A DNA stretch of 64,000 nucleotides from Trichococcus sp. K1Tr (GTDB lineage: Bacteria; Bacillota; Bacilli; Lactobacillales; Aerococcaceae), in assembly GCF_028309625.1 (NCBI RefSeq), contig NZ_JAQMHR010000001.1, positions 665,039 through 729,038 of the forward strand, written 5' to 3'. Shown here piece by piece: positions 20,156-30,034 of this stretch. Numbering within the stretch: position 1 is the stretch's first letter; each line of letters opens with the position of its first letter. The notes under the pieces are model-generated. The model did no database searches. It was not told the origin of the DNA and saw only the letters and a list, made by a program, of their open reading frames with translations. The translations under genes and the position numbers were made by a program.

Positions 20156-20485
20156 GCTGATTCCTCCAATTAATTAAGTTCTGTTCCTTCGGTGATGACA
20201 AAAAAGGCAATAAAAAAAGCCCATCCCCAGCTTGTGCCGGAAATGGGACGTGTCTACGTGGTTCCACCCAAATTCAAAGAGTGCGACAGCCATCCGCTTA
20301 AGATTCTGTCTCATCCTTACTTGAACGCGATAACGAGCGTACCGTTTCCCCCTACTGCAGTTTCAGGGAATCTCTCGAAAGGGGTCGATACATGATTGAT
20401 TAGGATGTTTCACCAAGCCATCCCTCGCTAAAAATCAGTTCATCCATCGGTGTCTTTCTCATCGATTTGTCTTTCGTTTCATCTG
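20156..20485 (-). promoter_or_regulatory. T-box leader of thrS
   Basis: The reverse strand carries the T-box sequence GGGTGGAACCACG (20257-20269), which pairs with the CCA end of uncharged tRNA. It is followed by a terminator hairpin (arms at 20219-20231 and about 20236-20249) and TTTTTTT at 20212-20218. Leader length, order and the downstream thrS fit a tRNA-Thr-responsive riboswitch. I could not place the specifier codon with certainty; ACT and ACG candidates lie about 20350-20370. Confidence 0.9.
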
Positions 20486-20491
20486 TAGTCC

Positions 20492-20520
20492 ATTTAAACA
20501 CAAAAAATAATTGTTTTCAA
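20492..20520 (-). promoter_or_regulatory. Promoter of the thrS T-box transcript
   Basis: Reverse-strand TTGAAA (20515-20520), a 17-base spacer and TTAAAT (20492-20497). Confidence 0.65.
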
Positions 20521-20549
20521 GCTTAAAATAAGAAAAGCTTTGCGTCAGC

Positions 20550-21479
20550 CTATTGCTCGAAACGGCGGTTCTTCCCGGTCATAGGAATCTCGCGCGATAA
20601 GAAGCGGATCCGCTCCATCAGACGCTTCGCCTTCATCGGCTCGTCATCGCCTCGGTTGCCCATGCGCAAATGCTCCTCCAGCTGTTGCATCGTAAAGTTG
20701 GAACTGAAGAAGGTCGGCAAGTCTTCCTGCATTCGGTACTGGAGGATGACGCCGAGCACTTCATCGCGGATCCAGGTTGAATTGGCTTCCGCTCCGATAT
20801 CATCCAACATCAGGATCTCCGCCTTCTTCACGGCATCAATCTTTTCGTTGACCGTGTTGCTCTGGATCGCCTGTTTCATCTCCATCGTGAAGGTCGGATA
20901 ATGCATCAGTGTCGTCAGATGGCCGCCCATTGCCAATTCATGCGCAATCGCACCCAGCAGATAGGATTTCCCTACTCCGAATGGACCATAGAAATAAAGC
21001 GCTTGGTGATGCACCTTTGGATTCCCATTGAATGAATCAATGAAATTCAACGACTCCAGAATGGCCGGCATCCGCTCGTTTGATTGGACAAACCGATCCA
21101 ACGTTGCAGTGCGGACATCCTTCGGCATCGACATTGAATGGACGCGGCTCCGCAATTCCTTTTCTTTTTCCCTCGCCATCGTCTCGTCCGTCGGTGTATA
21201 GACGACATCTATGTAACCAGCATTCAATACAAGGTTCGGCTCATAGCCGGGATTCTGCGATTCTTTCCCCAGCTTGATCTTCTCTTTTTCCTGCACATAT
21301 TCGTGCAATTTCGAATAACTTCTCTCGACGATTTCCCGCGACAGTCGCTCTTCGTGTTTCTGGAAGAACGCCTGGACATCGGCATCCTTCATGATTGTGT
21401 CGATCATGCCTTTGTAGCGTTGGCTGATTTCGGGATTATTCATATATTTGTAAAATGCTCTTCCGATATGATCCATCAC
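20550..21479 (-). CDS. dnaI: Primosomal protein DnaI (helicase loader)
   Basis: This 309-residue AAA+ protein has Walker A GPFGVGKSYLL (about residue 168), Walker B EILMLDDIGAE, and an arginine-finger region near the end (MERIRFLSREIPMTGKNRR). The N-terminal helical domain (residues 1-130) should bind the replicative helicase. It loads the helicase at oriC and restart sites. It overlaps dnaB by 4 bp, as in B. subtilis dnaB-dnaI. Confidence 0.95.
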   Translation of the reverse strand: MMDHIGRAFYKYMNNPEISQRYKGMIDTIMKDADVQAFFQKHEERLSREIVERSYSKLHEYVQEKEKIKLGKESQNPGYEPNLVLNAGYIDVVYTPTDETMAREKEKELRSRVHSMSMPKDVRTATLDRFVQSNERMPAILESLNFIDSFNGNPKVHHQALYFYGPFGVGKSYLLGAIAHELAMGGHLTTLMHYPTFTMEMKQAIQSNTVNEKIDAVKKAEILMLDDIGAEANSTWIRDEVLGVILQYRMQEDLPTFFSSNFTMQQLEEHLRMGNRGDDEPMKAKRLMERIRFLSREIPMTGKNRRFEQ

Positions 21480-22909
21480 TCATCCCCTGCCTTTCCGCTA
21501 CTTTTTAATTTTTTGATGCGTTCATTCAATTTTTGTTGCGCTTCCGGCGTCAGCGGTGTTTCCACAACCGCTTTGTGCTCCTCTTTAGCCCAATCCGGCA
21601 AGTTTTCTTTCTTGCGCGCCACCGTTTTCCCGTAATTCTTTGCGGTTGTTCGGCTGGCTGCCCGCTTCTCAGCTTTCGCTTTCATCTCGCCGGCGAATTG
21701 TTTCGCTTTCGCCAACGCTTTTTCGGGCGAATCGACACCATCCTGCAGCCAATCGTTTGCGATGGCTTCCACATAGGCCTTGGAAAGATGCGGATTGTTG
21801 AGGATGACCAACACATAGTGCGTCAATACATTGAGCACACTCGGTTTGAAGTCAGCCTTTTCCATCAGCGTGCGCAGCAATTGCGTCTCCGAAGCGGTCA
21901 CGATGCCGCCTTTCTGCTTTTTGATGCTCGTCAAAAATTGATGCGGCGTCAATTGTTCACACGCCTTGATGAACGAGATCTCTTCACTGGAAAAGCGTGC
22001 CTGAATCAATTTTTGTTCCCGGCCTTTTTCAGTATCTTTAGCCAGTTGGATGCTCTGAGTAACTTTGTCCTTAACTTCCAAACGATTGCTGTGTCTCTGT
22101 TCATAGGCATCGGATACAATTTTTTTGAGCGCTTCTCCGTCTACTTTGCCCGATTCGATATCGGCGGCCTCCAGAATGAACTGGGCCATCTGCAGTTCGT
22201 CGCAACCATACAGCGTGTAGAGGATAGTGATTGTGTGCTCCAATTCCTTTGTGATGGAATCACGTTTGACGAATTGTTTGTTCAACAGCTGTCGGAAAAA
22301 CGAGAAGTCAAACCCATCGTTCTCGATTACGGGCAGGCTTGCCTCGTTATCACCCAACAACGTATTATCGTTCTGTCTCATCCGCGCTTGCTCCGTAAAG
22401 GCGCTTTCCGAGAAAGAAAAAACATCCAAAAAGGACTTGGTGATATTTTCCGCAGTTTTTACGTCGCGGACTTGCCGGCTGAACCGCTGCTGCAACTCGC
22501 GGTATTTCCGTTCGCCGACTTTTTCATACAACAGCAACCCCATCAGGTCATCACTGAAAAAAGCATGACTGGACAGCGGCTGCTGCAATTCGTATAGGTA
22601 CTGCTTCTCAGGCTCGTTTACCAGAAATGTCTTCAGCAAACCGATCCCTTCCAATTTCACGCGCGCTTGATAGAACTCTTGGATTCCGCTATTCGATAAA
22701 GCCAATAATTCGGTGTGAAGCAACTCCTTGCTCCAATAGTTCTCCTGCGGAATCTCCGCAAGCAGCGTCAAATAGAGGCTGAATGCTTGCGGCCCGATGA
22801 TGGGCTGATACAATTGGGTCAGGATTTTGCGGTCCACATCGGAAATCAAGTTCGTCTGGCTTGCTCTGAAAGGATCCTTAGGACTTATATTTTGCCATGG
22901 ATAACTCAT
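21476..22909 (-). CDS. dnaB: Replication initiation and membrane attachment protein DnaB
   Basis: This 477-residue protein is the Firmicutes DnaB/DnaD-superfamily loader, not the helicase. The N-terminal winged-helix region (YHPTL-like PIIGPQAFSLYLTLL) is followed by two DDBH2-type helical domains; the second includes LRTLMEKADFKPSVLNVLTHYVL and the YxxxIAxDW-type motif YVEAIANDWLQDGV. The C-terminal tail is basic. It recruits DnaI-helicase to DnaA/DnaD-bound DNA. It overlaps nrdR by 1 bp and dnaI by 4 bp, so the three are translated in series. Confidence 0.93.
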   Translation of the reverse strand: MSYPWQNISPKDPFRASQTNLISDVDRKILTQLYQPIIGPQAFSLYLTLLAEIPQENYWSKELLHTELLALSNSGIQEFYQARVKLEGIGLLKTFLVNEPEKQYLYELQQPLSSHAFFSDDLMGLLLYEKVGERKYRELQQRFSRQVRDVKTAENITKSFLDVFSFSESAFTEQARMRQNDNTLLGDNEASLPVIENDGFDFSFFRQLLNKQFVKRDSITKELEHTITILYTLYGCDELQMAQFILEAADIESGKVDGEALKKIVSDAYEQRHSNRLEVKDKVTQSIQLAKDTEKGREQKLIQARFSSEEISFIKACEQLTPHQFLTSIKKQKGGIVTASETQLLRTLMEKADFKPSVLNVLTHYVLVILNNPHLSKAYVEAIANDWLQDGVDSPEKALAKAKQFAGEMKAKAEKRAASRTTAKNYGKTVARKKENLPDWAKEEHKAVVETPLTPEAQQKLNERIKKLKSSGKAGDE

Positions 22910-23451
22910 TATTCATTGTCTTCCTTTCCGGGGGCTGCCTCGTTAGGAGGAGCATCGGATGGTTGGATGTCTGAAGATTCAGCAGCCGCTTGTTCGGCTT
23001 TTTTCTTCTCCATGTTCTTCAATTCATCAAGGAAGGTTTTCCGGTCCGAAAATTGGCGGTAAACACTTGCGAAACGGATATAAGCGACGTCGTCTATTTT
23101 GGACAACTTATCCATGACGTATTCCCCGATGACGATGCTGGATACTTCATTTTCTCCAAGCGCTCGGATTTCGGCTTCCACCTCATTGACGACAGTCTCC
23201 AGTTGTTCGAGGGCGATCGGCCGTTTTTCGCAAGAGCGGATCAATCCCCGCAACAACTTTTCACGGCTGAATTCTTCGCGTGCGCCATTTTTTTTGATGA
23301 CAAGCAACGGCGTTTGCTCGATCCTTTCGAATGTAGTGAAGCGGAAATGGCATTGTTCGCATTCGCGACGGCGACGGATGGCTTTCCCATCATCAGCAGG
23401 ACGACTATCGACAACACGCGATCCGTGATAGTGACATTTTGGGCATTGCAT
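22909..23451 (-). CDS. nrdR: Ribonucleotide reductase repressor NrdR
   Basis: This 180-residue protein has an N-terminal zinc ribbon ([16 protein letters not shown] then CEQCHFRF) and a central ATP-cone ([20 protein letters not shown]). It represses nrd operons when dATP is bound. About 30 extra residues form an Ala/Glu/Pro-rich tail beyond the usual length of about 150. An extended -10, TGTTATAAT, lies on the reverse strand at about 23488-23496, so nrdR-dnaB-dnaI may start here. Confidence 0.95.
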   Translation of the reverse strand: MQCPKCHYHGSRVVDSRPADDGKAIRRRRECEQCHFRFTTFERIEQTPLLVIKKNGAREEFSREKLLRGLIRSCEKRPIALEQLETVVNEVEAEIRALGENEVSSIVIGEYVMDKLSKIDDVAYIRFASVYRQFSDRKTFLDELKNMEKKKAEQAAAESSDIQPSDAPPNEAAPGKEDNE

Positions 23452-23518
23452 CGGCTTTCCCCCTTTTCTTTCCTTTATTATCGCTTCATTATAACATACT
23501 TGTGGCTCAAAAACCTTG

Positions 23519-23543
23519 AAAAGATGGTCTTTCCGGGACCATC
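23519..23543 (-). terminator. Terminator of coaE
   Basis: GATGGTC (23523-23529) pairs with 23537-23543, followed on the reverse strand by a short TTTT. Confidence 0.65.
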
Positions 23544-23546
23544 AGG

Positions 23547-24146
23547 CTAGGCGGAAAGATGTCCGCGCAGCCATTCGTTGACTTGTTTTTCGGTTTCTTC
23601 GATTGTCCCGGAATTGTCGATGACAAAGTCCGCCAGCTCTTTTTTCTTTTCGATTGAAAGCTGACTTTGCATCCTCCGGGTGGCTTCATCCGAATCCAAA
23701 TGATTGCGGCTCATCAGCCTTTGCAATTGGAGTTCTTCCGGAATATAGACGACCATCACGGCATCGCAGCTGTCCTCATACCCGCCTTCGTACAGCAAAG
23801 GAATATCCAGCACGATGAGGTCGTGGCCTTCGTTGATGTAACGCTCTTTTTCTGCCTGTATCCAATGACGGATGCGTTCCTTCAGCAAGGCATCCAACTC
23901 CGCCCGTTTCTCCCTGTCCGAAAAAATCAGTTCTCCCAATCGTTTGCGATCCAGTGTGCCATCCGGCAGCTGATAATCTTCACCAAAATGCTTGATGATT
24001 TCCGCTAACCCCGGCGCACCCGGAAGAACGACAGCCCTTGCTCCCAAGTCCGCATCGACAACCGGTATGCCCGCAGACAAAAACAGCTTCGCTACAGTCG
24101 ATTTCCCTGTAGCGATGCTTCCTGTAAGACCCAATATATAACTCAT
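23547..24146 (-). CDS. coaE: Dephospho-CoA kinase
   Basis: This 199-residue P-loop kinase has GLTGSIATGKSTVAKLF at the N-terminus, VVDADLGARAVV and the lid region MSRNHLDSDEATRRMQSQ. It catalyses the last CoA synthesis step. It starts 6 bp after mutM ends and belongs to the polA-mutM-coaE run. Confidence 0.95.
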   Translation of the reverse strand: MSYILGLTGSIATGKSTVAKLFLSAGIPVVDADLGARAVVLPGAPGLAEIIKHFGEDYQLPDGTLDRKRLGELIFSDREKRAELDALLKERIRHWIQAEKERYINEGHDLIVLDIPLLYEGGYEDSCDAVMVVYIPEELQLQRLMSRNHLDSDEATRRMQSQLSIEKKKELADFVIDNSGTIEETEKQVNEWLRGHLSA

Positions 24147-24152
24147 GTTCGT

Positions 24153-25037
24153 TTATTTCGCCCCTTTGTAGGCAATATCAGTGATGCCCGCTGCCTTCGA
24201 ACGCGTCTTTGGCAGTTGTTGACAATGCGGACAATAATGCGTCCCTCTCTGTGCAACCCTTATTTTTTCGATCGGATGGCCGCAGTTCGGACAAGGCTGT
24301 CCGGTCTGGCCGTAAACGGCGAGGGAGACTTGGAATTTCCCGGCCTCACCCAACGTGTTCTTGTAGGTCCGGATCGTCGAACCTCCGGCCTCCACCGATC
24401 TACTGATCACATCGATGATGGCTTCCTGCAGTCTTTTGGCTGCAGCCGGTCCGATTGTGTCGGCGGTTTGCAGGGGATGGATTCTGGCTTGGAAAAGCGA
24501 CTCATCCGCATAGATATTTCCGACGCCGGCTACAATGTTCTGGTCGAGGATGACCGCTTTGATCGCCCGATGCGACTTGGCAAGATCTTTTTTGAATTTG
24601 CTCAATTTGAAGAAATCCGCGGTCGGTTCCGGCCCCATCTTTTTGAAAGGTTCATACTCATCCCGCTTTTCGATCGGCAACAGCGTGAATTTACCGAACT
24701 TGCGCACGTCAAGGTAACGCAATTGGCGGCCATCGGCGAGATAAAAAATGACATGGGTATGCTTTTTGATCGGTTCACCGGATTCGCTCACCTCATATTT
24801 GCCTTCCATCCGCAGATGGGAAATCATAGCCCAGTGGTCCAACAAGAAAATCAGATACTTGCCGCGGCGTTCGATGGTGTGGATCTGTTCCCCCCGCAGG
24901 ACCGTCTTGAACCGTTCCGTGGAGAAAGGCGGCGTGATCATACGATCCCAAAAGACGGCTACATCCATAATGACGGCTCCGCCGACAAGGTTGATGAGCC
25001 CCTTGCGGATGGTTTCTACTTCTGGTAATTCCGGCAT
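24153..25037 (-). CDS. mutM: Formamidopyrimidine-DNA glycosylase
   Basis: This 294-residue Fpg begins MPELPEVETIRKGL with catalytic Pro2 and Glu3. It has the H2TH domain (LDQNIVAGVGNIYADESLF) and a C-terminal zinc finger with CPNC and CPHC. It removes 8-oxoguanine. It sits 36 bp after polA, the standard polA-mutM-coaE order. Confidence 0.97.
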   Translation of the reverse strand: MPELPEVETIRKGLINLVGGAVIMDVAVFWDRMITPPFSTERFKTVLRGEQIHTIERRGKYLIFLLDHWAMISHLRMEGKYEVSESGEPIKKHTHVIFYLADGRQLRYLDVRKFGKFTLLPIEKRDEYEPFKKMGPEPTADFFKLSKFKKDLAKSHRAIKAVILDQNIVAGVGNIYADESLFQARIHPLQTADTIGPAAAKRLQEAIIDVISRSVEAGGSTIRTYKNTLGEAGKFQVSLAVYGQTGQPCPNCGHPIEKIRVAQRGTHYCPHCQQLPKTRSKAAGITDIAYKGAK

Positions 25038-25073
25038 AAGCAGCCCCCTTTCTTTTATCGGTTTGTTCCTTGT

Positions 25074-27725
25074 TTATTTTGCTTCATACCAACTGTCGCC
25101 GAAGTTGCTGTCCACTTTAAGCGGCACAGCTAAGGAGACGGCATGCTCCATGATTTCCGGAACCAATTTTTCCAACACCGGAATCTCTTCTTCCGGGCAT
25201 TCGAAGATCAGTTCATCGTGAACCTGCAACAGCATGTTCGCTTGAAGTCCTTTTTCCTTGAGGACTTTATCCATCCGGACCATCGCAACTTTGATGATAT
25301 CTGCGGCGGTGCCTTGGATCGGCGAATTGATGGCAGTGCGTTCCGCAAAGGAGCGCAGATTGAAGTTGCGGTTATGGATGTCAGGCAGGTAACGGCGTCT
25401 GTGGAATAACGTTTCGACATAACCGTTCTCTTTCGCTTCTTTGACGATGTCCTCCATAAATTGCTTCACGCCTGGATATTTGTCGAAATAACGGTCAATG
25501 AACTCTTGAGCGGCTTTTCGGGTGATGTTCAGGTTTTGGGACAAACCATAGTCGCTGATTCCGTAAACAACCCCAAAATTGACGGCCTTCGCTTGTCGGC
25601 GCAGATTGGCAGTGACGTCTTCCGGTTTTTCGATGCCGAAAACGCGCATCGCGGTCGAGGTATGGATATCCTGGCCTTCCAGGAAGGCTTCACGCAGATG
25701 CTCATCCCCGGAAATATGCGCCAGCACACGCAATTCGATCTGTGAATAGTCGGAGGCGAACAGCTTCCAGCCTGCTTGTTGTGGAACGAAGGCTTGTCTG
25801 ATTTTCCGGCCTTCCTCCATCCGGATCGGGATGTTCTGCAGGTTCGGATCAACGGAACTCAAACGGCCGGTCTGCGTCAACGTCTGTTGATAACGGGTAT
25901 GGATTTTACCGGTTTCCGGTTTGATGAATTTCAGGAGTCCCTCCACGTAGGTCGATTGCAGTTTTGCCAATTGTCGGTAGTTCAGGATGTGCTCCACGAT
26001 CGGCGCTTGCGCCTGCAGTTTCTCCAATACATCCACCGCTGTCGAATAGCCCGTTTTCGTCTTTTTGATGGCGGGCAAGCCCATCTTCTCGAACAGGATG
26101 ACACCCAGTTGCTTCGGTGAGTTGATGTTGAACTCTTCCCCCGCTTCGGCATAGATGGTTTTCTCGATTTCCAGCAAACGACCGGCAAATTCTTCTTTCA
26201 TGGTCAAAAGACGCTGCGGCTCCACTTTGATTCCTTGGATTTCCATATGCGCCAAGACAAACGACAACGGCAGCTCCATTTCGTAATACAAGTCTTTTTG
26301 CACGTTGCTTTCCAGTTCAGCGTTCAATTGGGCAAACAGCGCCAGGATCGCTTTCACTTTGCGCGCCAAATGGTCATGCAGTATTGCATCCTCGGGAACG
26401 GCCGTTTTAGCGCCTTTTCCGTAGATGGCCTCATCAAAGGAGACATCGTTGTAGCCATATTCCTGAGCGACTTGCGCAAGGTCTTTGCTGTTGTCCTTCG
26501 CATTCAGGATGTAGGAAGCCAACAGGATATCAAAGTCGATGCCTGCCAGCGCGATGCCGACATAATGCAGCATGACCATCGTCCGTTTGCCGTCGTACAC
26601 AATTTTGTTGGCTTCGGCGTTCTCAGCCCATTCCTTGAAAGCAAGGCTAGCCTGCACAGTTTCCAATGAAGCCGTGTATATTTTTTCGTCCGTGCCCCAG
26701 CTAACTGCGAGGATTTTCCCGTCGTGGTAGTTGTCTTCAAACATTTCTACATACAGAGCCATCCGGTCCGTAAAATGCTCGGGACGGATCTCGGTCAGGA
26801 CTTCGAAATGGATGTCCTCGAAGGATTCCGAGCGGTCTTCCGATGCCACGCCCAGTTTGTCCAGGAAACTGTTGAAATCCATTTCGCGGTAAAAATCGGT
26901 CAGTTTATCGATCTGTTTGCCTTCAACAGCAAGTTCATCGAGCTTCAATGTCACGGGCGAATCCAGATCGATCGTAGCCAATGTTTTGCTCATGAATGCA
27001 TTCTCTTTGTCGTTGATGAGATTTTCTTTCATCTTGCTTTTCTTCAGTTCATCGACATGCTCGTAAAGGTTTTCGATGGAGCCGTATTCGGTAAGGAGCT
27101 TCAAAGCAGTCTTCTCGCCGACTTTGGTGACGCCCGGATAATTATCCGACGAGTCGCCCATCAGACCTTTCATGTCGATGATCTGTTTCGGTTCGATGCC
27201 ATATTCTTCACGGATGACGTCCGGGGTATAGGATTTCAATTCCGACACGCCTTTGACGGTGATGTCGACCCGGATATTATCTGTCGTCAATTGGATCATA
27301 TCCTTGTCGCCTGAAATGATGACGACATCATAGCCGGCCTGATCGGCCATCCGCGAGTAGGTCCCGATGATGTCATCGGCTTCATAATTGACCAATTCAT
27401 AGGTCTTGCCTCCGAAAGCATGGACCAAGACGCTGAAATAAGGCCACTGTTCGGACAACTCCGACGGCATGCTGGCACGCCCGCCTTTGTAATCATCATA
27501 AAGGGCATTACGGAAAGTCGTTTTCCCTGAATCGAATGCTACCAACAGATGCGTAGGCTCTTCTGTCTGGAAGATGCGTTCCAATATATTATTGAAGGCA
27601 TAGAGCGCGTTCGTATGCAATCCGTTCTTGTTGCGGAACCCATCCAGATTCGGCAATCCGAAAAAGGATCTGAAAGCCACACTGCTGCCATCCACCAATA
27701 GTAATTTCTTCTTTTTATCAGTCAT
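25074..27725 (-). CDS. polA: DNA polymerase I
   Basis: This 883-residue protein has an N-terminal 5'-3' exonuclease domain (to about residue 295; LLLVDGSSVAFRSFF and SGDKDMIQL). The middle domain lacks the acidic exo I motif (ALYVEMFEDN), so proofreading is probably lost, as in Bacillus. The polymerase domain has DYSQIELRVLAH, RRQAKAVNFGVVYGIS and QVHDELIFE. It removes RNA primers and fills repair gaps. It follows a MaoC-like gene by 21 bp. Confidence 0.97.
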   Translation of the reverse strand: MTDKKKKLLLVDGSSVAFRSFFGLPNLDGFRNKNGLHTNALYAFNNILERIFQTEEPTHLLVAFDSGKTTFRNALYDDYKGGRASMPSELSEQWPYFSVLVHAFGGKTYELVNYEADDIIGTYSRMADQAGYDVVIISGDKDMIQLTTDNIRVDITVKGVSELKSYTPDVIREEYGIEPKQIIDMKGLMGDSSDNYPGVTKVGEKTALKLLTEYGSIENLYEHVDELKKSKMKENLINDKENAFMSKTLATIDLDSPVTLKLDELAVEGKQIDKLTDFYREMDFNSFLDKLGVASEDRSESFEDIHFEVLTEIRPEHFTDRMALYVEMFEDNYHDGKILAVSWGTDEKIYTASLETVQASLAFKEWAENAEANKIVYDGKRTMVMLHYVGIALAGIDFDILLASYILNAKDNSKDLAQVAQEYGYNDVSFDEAIYGKGAKTAVPEDAILHDHLARKVKAILALFAQLNAELESNVQKDLYYEMELPLSFVLAHMEIQGIKVEPQRLLTMKEEFAGRLLEIEKTIYAEAGEEFNINSPKQLGVILFEKMGLPAIKKTKTGYSTAVDVLEKLQAQAPIVEHILNYRQLAKLQSTYVEGLLKFIKPETGKIHTRYQQTLTQTGRLSSVDPNLQNIPIRMEEGRKIRQAFVPQQAGWKLFASDYSQIELRVLAHISGDEHLREAFLEGQDIHTSTAMRVFGIEKPEDVTANLRRQAKAVNFGVVYGISDYGLSQNLNITRKAAQEFIDRYFDKYPGVKQFMEDIVKEAKENGYVETLFHRRRYLPDIHNRNFNLRSFAERTAINSPIQGTAADIIKVAMVRMDKVLKEKGLQANMLLQVHDELIFECPEEEIPVLEKLVPEIMEHAVSLAVPLKVDSNFGDSWYEAK

Positions 27726-27746
27726 CTGTTTACATCCTAACTCTGC

Positions 27747-28292
27747 TTATTCTGAATCATTTTGCGTCATGGATACAGGATCAGTTCCCGAATCGATGGC
27801 GTCCTCGACTTCAGTTCGCTCGTTCATGATTACGTTCTCTTCCTCATCAAAAATCAACTTGCGAGGCGTCTCTACGATCAATTCAGCATCCAACACACGG
27901 TCGTTTTCCATATTCGTTCCGACAACGCTGATCGTAACTTGTTCGCGGCGCTCATCCACGCGCTCTACTTCAAAATTGAACGTGATCGTGCTGTTGTGGT
28001 AGATCGGTTCAATCACATTCAAAGAAACGTCCACAATATGTGAACCCGGACCCGGTAAATGTTTGGAAACATTGCTCGTCAAAATCCCCACCAACAAAAC
28101 GGTTGGCACAATCGGCTTATGGAACCTAGTCGTCTGCGAATAATCATGTTGAATATAGAGCGGGTTCCCGTCATTCGTCAACCCAAGATACAGCAAAATA
28201 TCTTTGTCTTCGATGATTTCCGTGACAGTCAACGAATCCCCCTCTTGAATTTCATCAATCGATTTTCCAAGCTTTATATCTTTCAGACCCAT
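27747..28292 (-). CDS. MaoC-like hot-dog protein with acidic tail
   Basis: This protein of about 181 residues has a hot-dog fold core: the GLTNDGNPLYIQHDYSQTT block resembles the MaoC hydratase motif (D-x-N-P-x-H), with tyrosine where the catalytic histidine usually lies, so dehydratase activity is doubtful. It has an extra C-terminal acidic segment of about 45 residues. AAAGGAAAAG precedes the ATG at 28292; an ATG at 28319 lacks a ribosome site. It may be cotranscribed with polA, but I know of no shared function. Confidence 0.7.
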   Translation of the reverse strand: MGLKDIKLGKSIDEIQEGDSLTVTEIIEDKDILLYLGLTNDGNPLYIQHDYSQTTRFHKPIVPTVLLVGILTSNVSKHLPGPGSHIVDVSLNVIEPIYHNSTITFNFEVERVDERREQVTISVVGTNMENDRVLDAELIVETPRKLIFDEEENVIMNERTEVEDAIDSGTDPVSMTQNDSE

Positions 28293-28420
28293 TTTCACTT
28301 TTCCTTTCTTTGAACACATATATATCTATCATATCAAAAACGCCGTTCCGATAAAAGCCGTTTAGCTGATTGAAACCATTTATTCCGAAAACCGGAACAA
28401 GACCCTCACCTGCTTGTATC

Positions 28421-28449
28421 AAAAAAGCCCAGGAAGCGATCCCTGGACT
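28421..28449 (-). terminator. Terminator of murC
   Basis: AGCCCAGG (28426-28433) pairs with CCTGGACT (28442-28449, one G-T or mismatch), followed by TTTTTT on the reverse strand. Confidence 0.85.
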
Positions 28450-28464
28450 CGTTACTTCATTGAA

Positions 28465-29796
28465 TTAATTTGTTGTCGGTATGCTATGGCTCAACAGCTC
28501 TTCATAAGCCAGTTCAAATTTCTGAACATCCCCGGCACCCATGAAAATGGCGACAGCATCATGGAACTGCAGCAGTGGGGACATGTTGTTGACGTTCAAT
28601 ACCGTTGCGCCTTTTTCGATTTTGTCGGCCAAATCGCCGATTGAAACCTGTCCGTTCTTTTCGCGAGCGGATCCGAAAATATCGCAAAGGAAGACCTTAT
28701 CGGCCAATTCCAACGACTCAGCGAACTCACTAAGCAGAGCAACCGTACGTGTGAAGGTATGCGGTTGGAAAATCGCAATGATTTCCTTCGTAGGGTATTT
28801 CTGTCTGGCCGCATCGAGTGTAGCGCGGATTTCAGATGGATGATGGGCGTAATCATCGATGACGACCATATCCGAAATGTATTTCTCGCTGAAGCGACGT
28901 TTTACGCCTGTGAATGTCTTCAGCTGCGCAGCCACCTTATCATTGTTCAAGCCTTCCAACCAGCAGAATGTGATGATGGCCAATGAGTTAAGGATATTAT
29001 GCGTGCCGAATGATGGGATTTCAAAATGACCGTACCTTTCGCCATTTATTTCCACATCGAACTGACTGCCGGTTGTATCCTTCGTGACATTTTTGGCGAC
29101 AACATCATTGTCTTCAGCAAAGCCATAGAATGTGACCGGATATTTACCTTTCAATTCACGGACATACGCATCTTCGCCGCAAGCGATGACGCCTTTTTTC
29201 ACTTGGGATGCAAATGAATCAAAAGCGCTGTAAACATCATTGATGTCTTTATAGTAATCCGGGTGATCGAAATCGATGTTCGTGATAATGGCATAGTCGG
29301 GTGAATAAGCCAAGAAATGACGTCTGTATTCACAGGCTTCCAACACAAAATACTCCGCATCTTCCCGGCCGAAGCCAGTGCCATCGCCGATCAGATAGCT
29401 TGTTGGCGCAATCCCGTCCAACACATGGGACAACAAACCGGTCGTGCTCGTTTTACCGTGTGAACCGGTAATGGCAACGCTCGTGTAGTTTTTGATCAAA
29501 TCGCCTATGAAATCATGGTAGCGGATGACCGTCAAACCGATTTCTTTCGCTTTCGCGATTTCCTCATGGGAATCAGGGAAAGCATTCCCTGCGATGACCG
29601 TCAAACCCGGTGTAATGTTCGCTTCGCTGAATGGCATGATTGTGATGCCAGCATCATCCAAACCTTTTTGCGTAAAGAAATAAGTTTCGACATCCGACCC
29701 TTGAACACGATAGCCTTTTCCATGCAGGATCAATGCCAACGCACTCATCCCAGAACCTTTGATGCCGACAAAATGATAAATCGTTTCCGTTTCCAT
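28465..29796 (-). CDS. murC: UDP-N-acetylmuramate--L-alanine ligase
   Basis: This protein of about 443 residues has the N-terminal Rossmann motif [14 protein letters not shown], the ATP site [14 protein letters not shown], the Mur ligase YAHHPSEI block and [10 protein letters not shown]. It adds L-Ala to UDP-MurNAc, the first peptide step of peptidoglycan synthesis. GGAGG lies just before the ATG at 29796; an ATG at 29859 is not supported. Upstream lie ytpR, ytpP and ytoP, as in B. subtilis. Confidence 0.97.
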   Translation of the reverse strand: METETIYHFVGIKGSGMSALALILHGKGYRVQGSDVETYFFTQKGLDDAGITIMPFSEANITPGLTVIAGNAFPDSHEEIAKAKEIGLTVIRYHDFIGDLIKNYTSVAITGSHGKTSTTGLLSHVLDGIAPTSYLIGDGTGFGREDAEYFVLEACEYRRHFLAYSPDYAIITNIDFDHPDYYKDINDVYSAFDSFASQVKKGVIACGEDAYVRELKGKYPVTFYGFAEDNDVVAKNVTKDTTGSQFDVEINGERYGHFEIPSFGTHNILNSLAIITFCWLEGLNNDKVAAQLKTFTGVKRRFSEKYISDMVVIDDYAHHPSEIRATLDAARQKYPTKEIIAIFQPHTFTRTVALLSEFAESLELADKVFLCDIFGSAREKNGQVSIGDLADKIEKGATVLNVNNMSPLLQFHDAVAIFMGAGDVQKFELAYEELLSHSIPTTN

Positions 29797-29910
29797 AATT
29801 ACCTCCAAATGAATAAGGAAGGTTAGTCTTTCGGCTACCTTCTGATGTTTGTGTCTCAAAACATTCGCACAGGACTTGATGACTTGCTGTCCAGTTAATG
29901 AATCGGAACC

Positions 29911-29975
29911 AGTATAGCACGCACAGATTAAGAAAATACTTAAAATTATTTAAAATTTGAGGTCAAACATGTCAA
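29911..29975 (-). promoter_or_regulatory. Two promoters before murC
   Basis: On the reverse strand TTGACA (29970-29975), 17 bases and TAAATA (29947-29952) form one promoter. An extended -10, TGCTATACT (29911-29919), forms a second. murC can therefore be transcribed independently of the upstream genes. Confidence 0.65.
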
Positions 29976-30034
29976 TAATTTCATTGCATCACTCTCCACG
30001 GTCCACAAATCAACCTAATGTTACAGTGTGATGT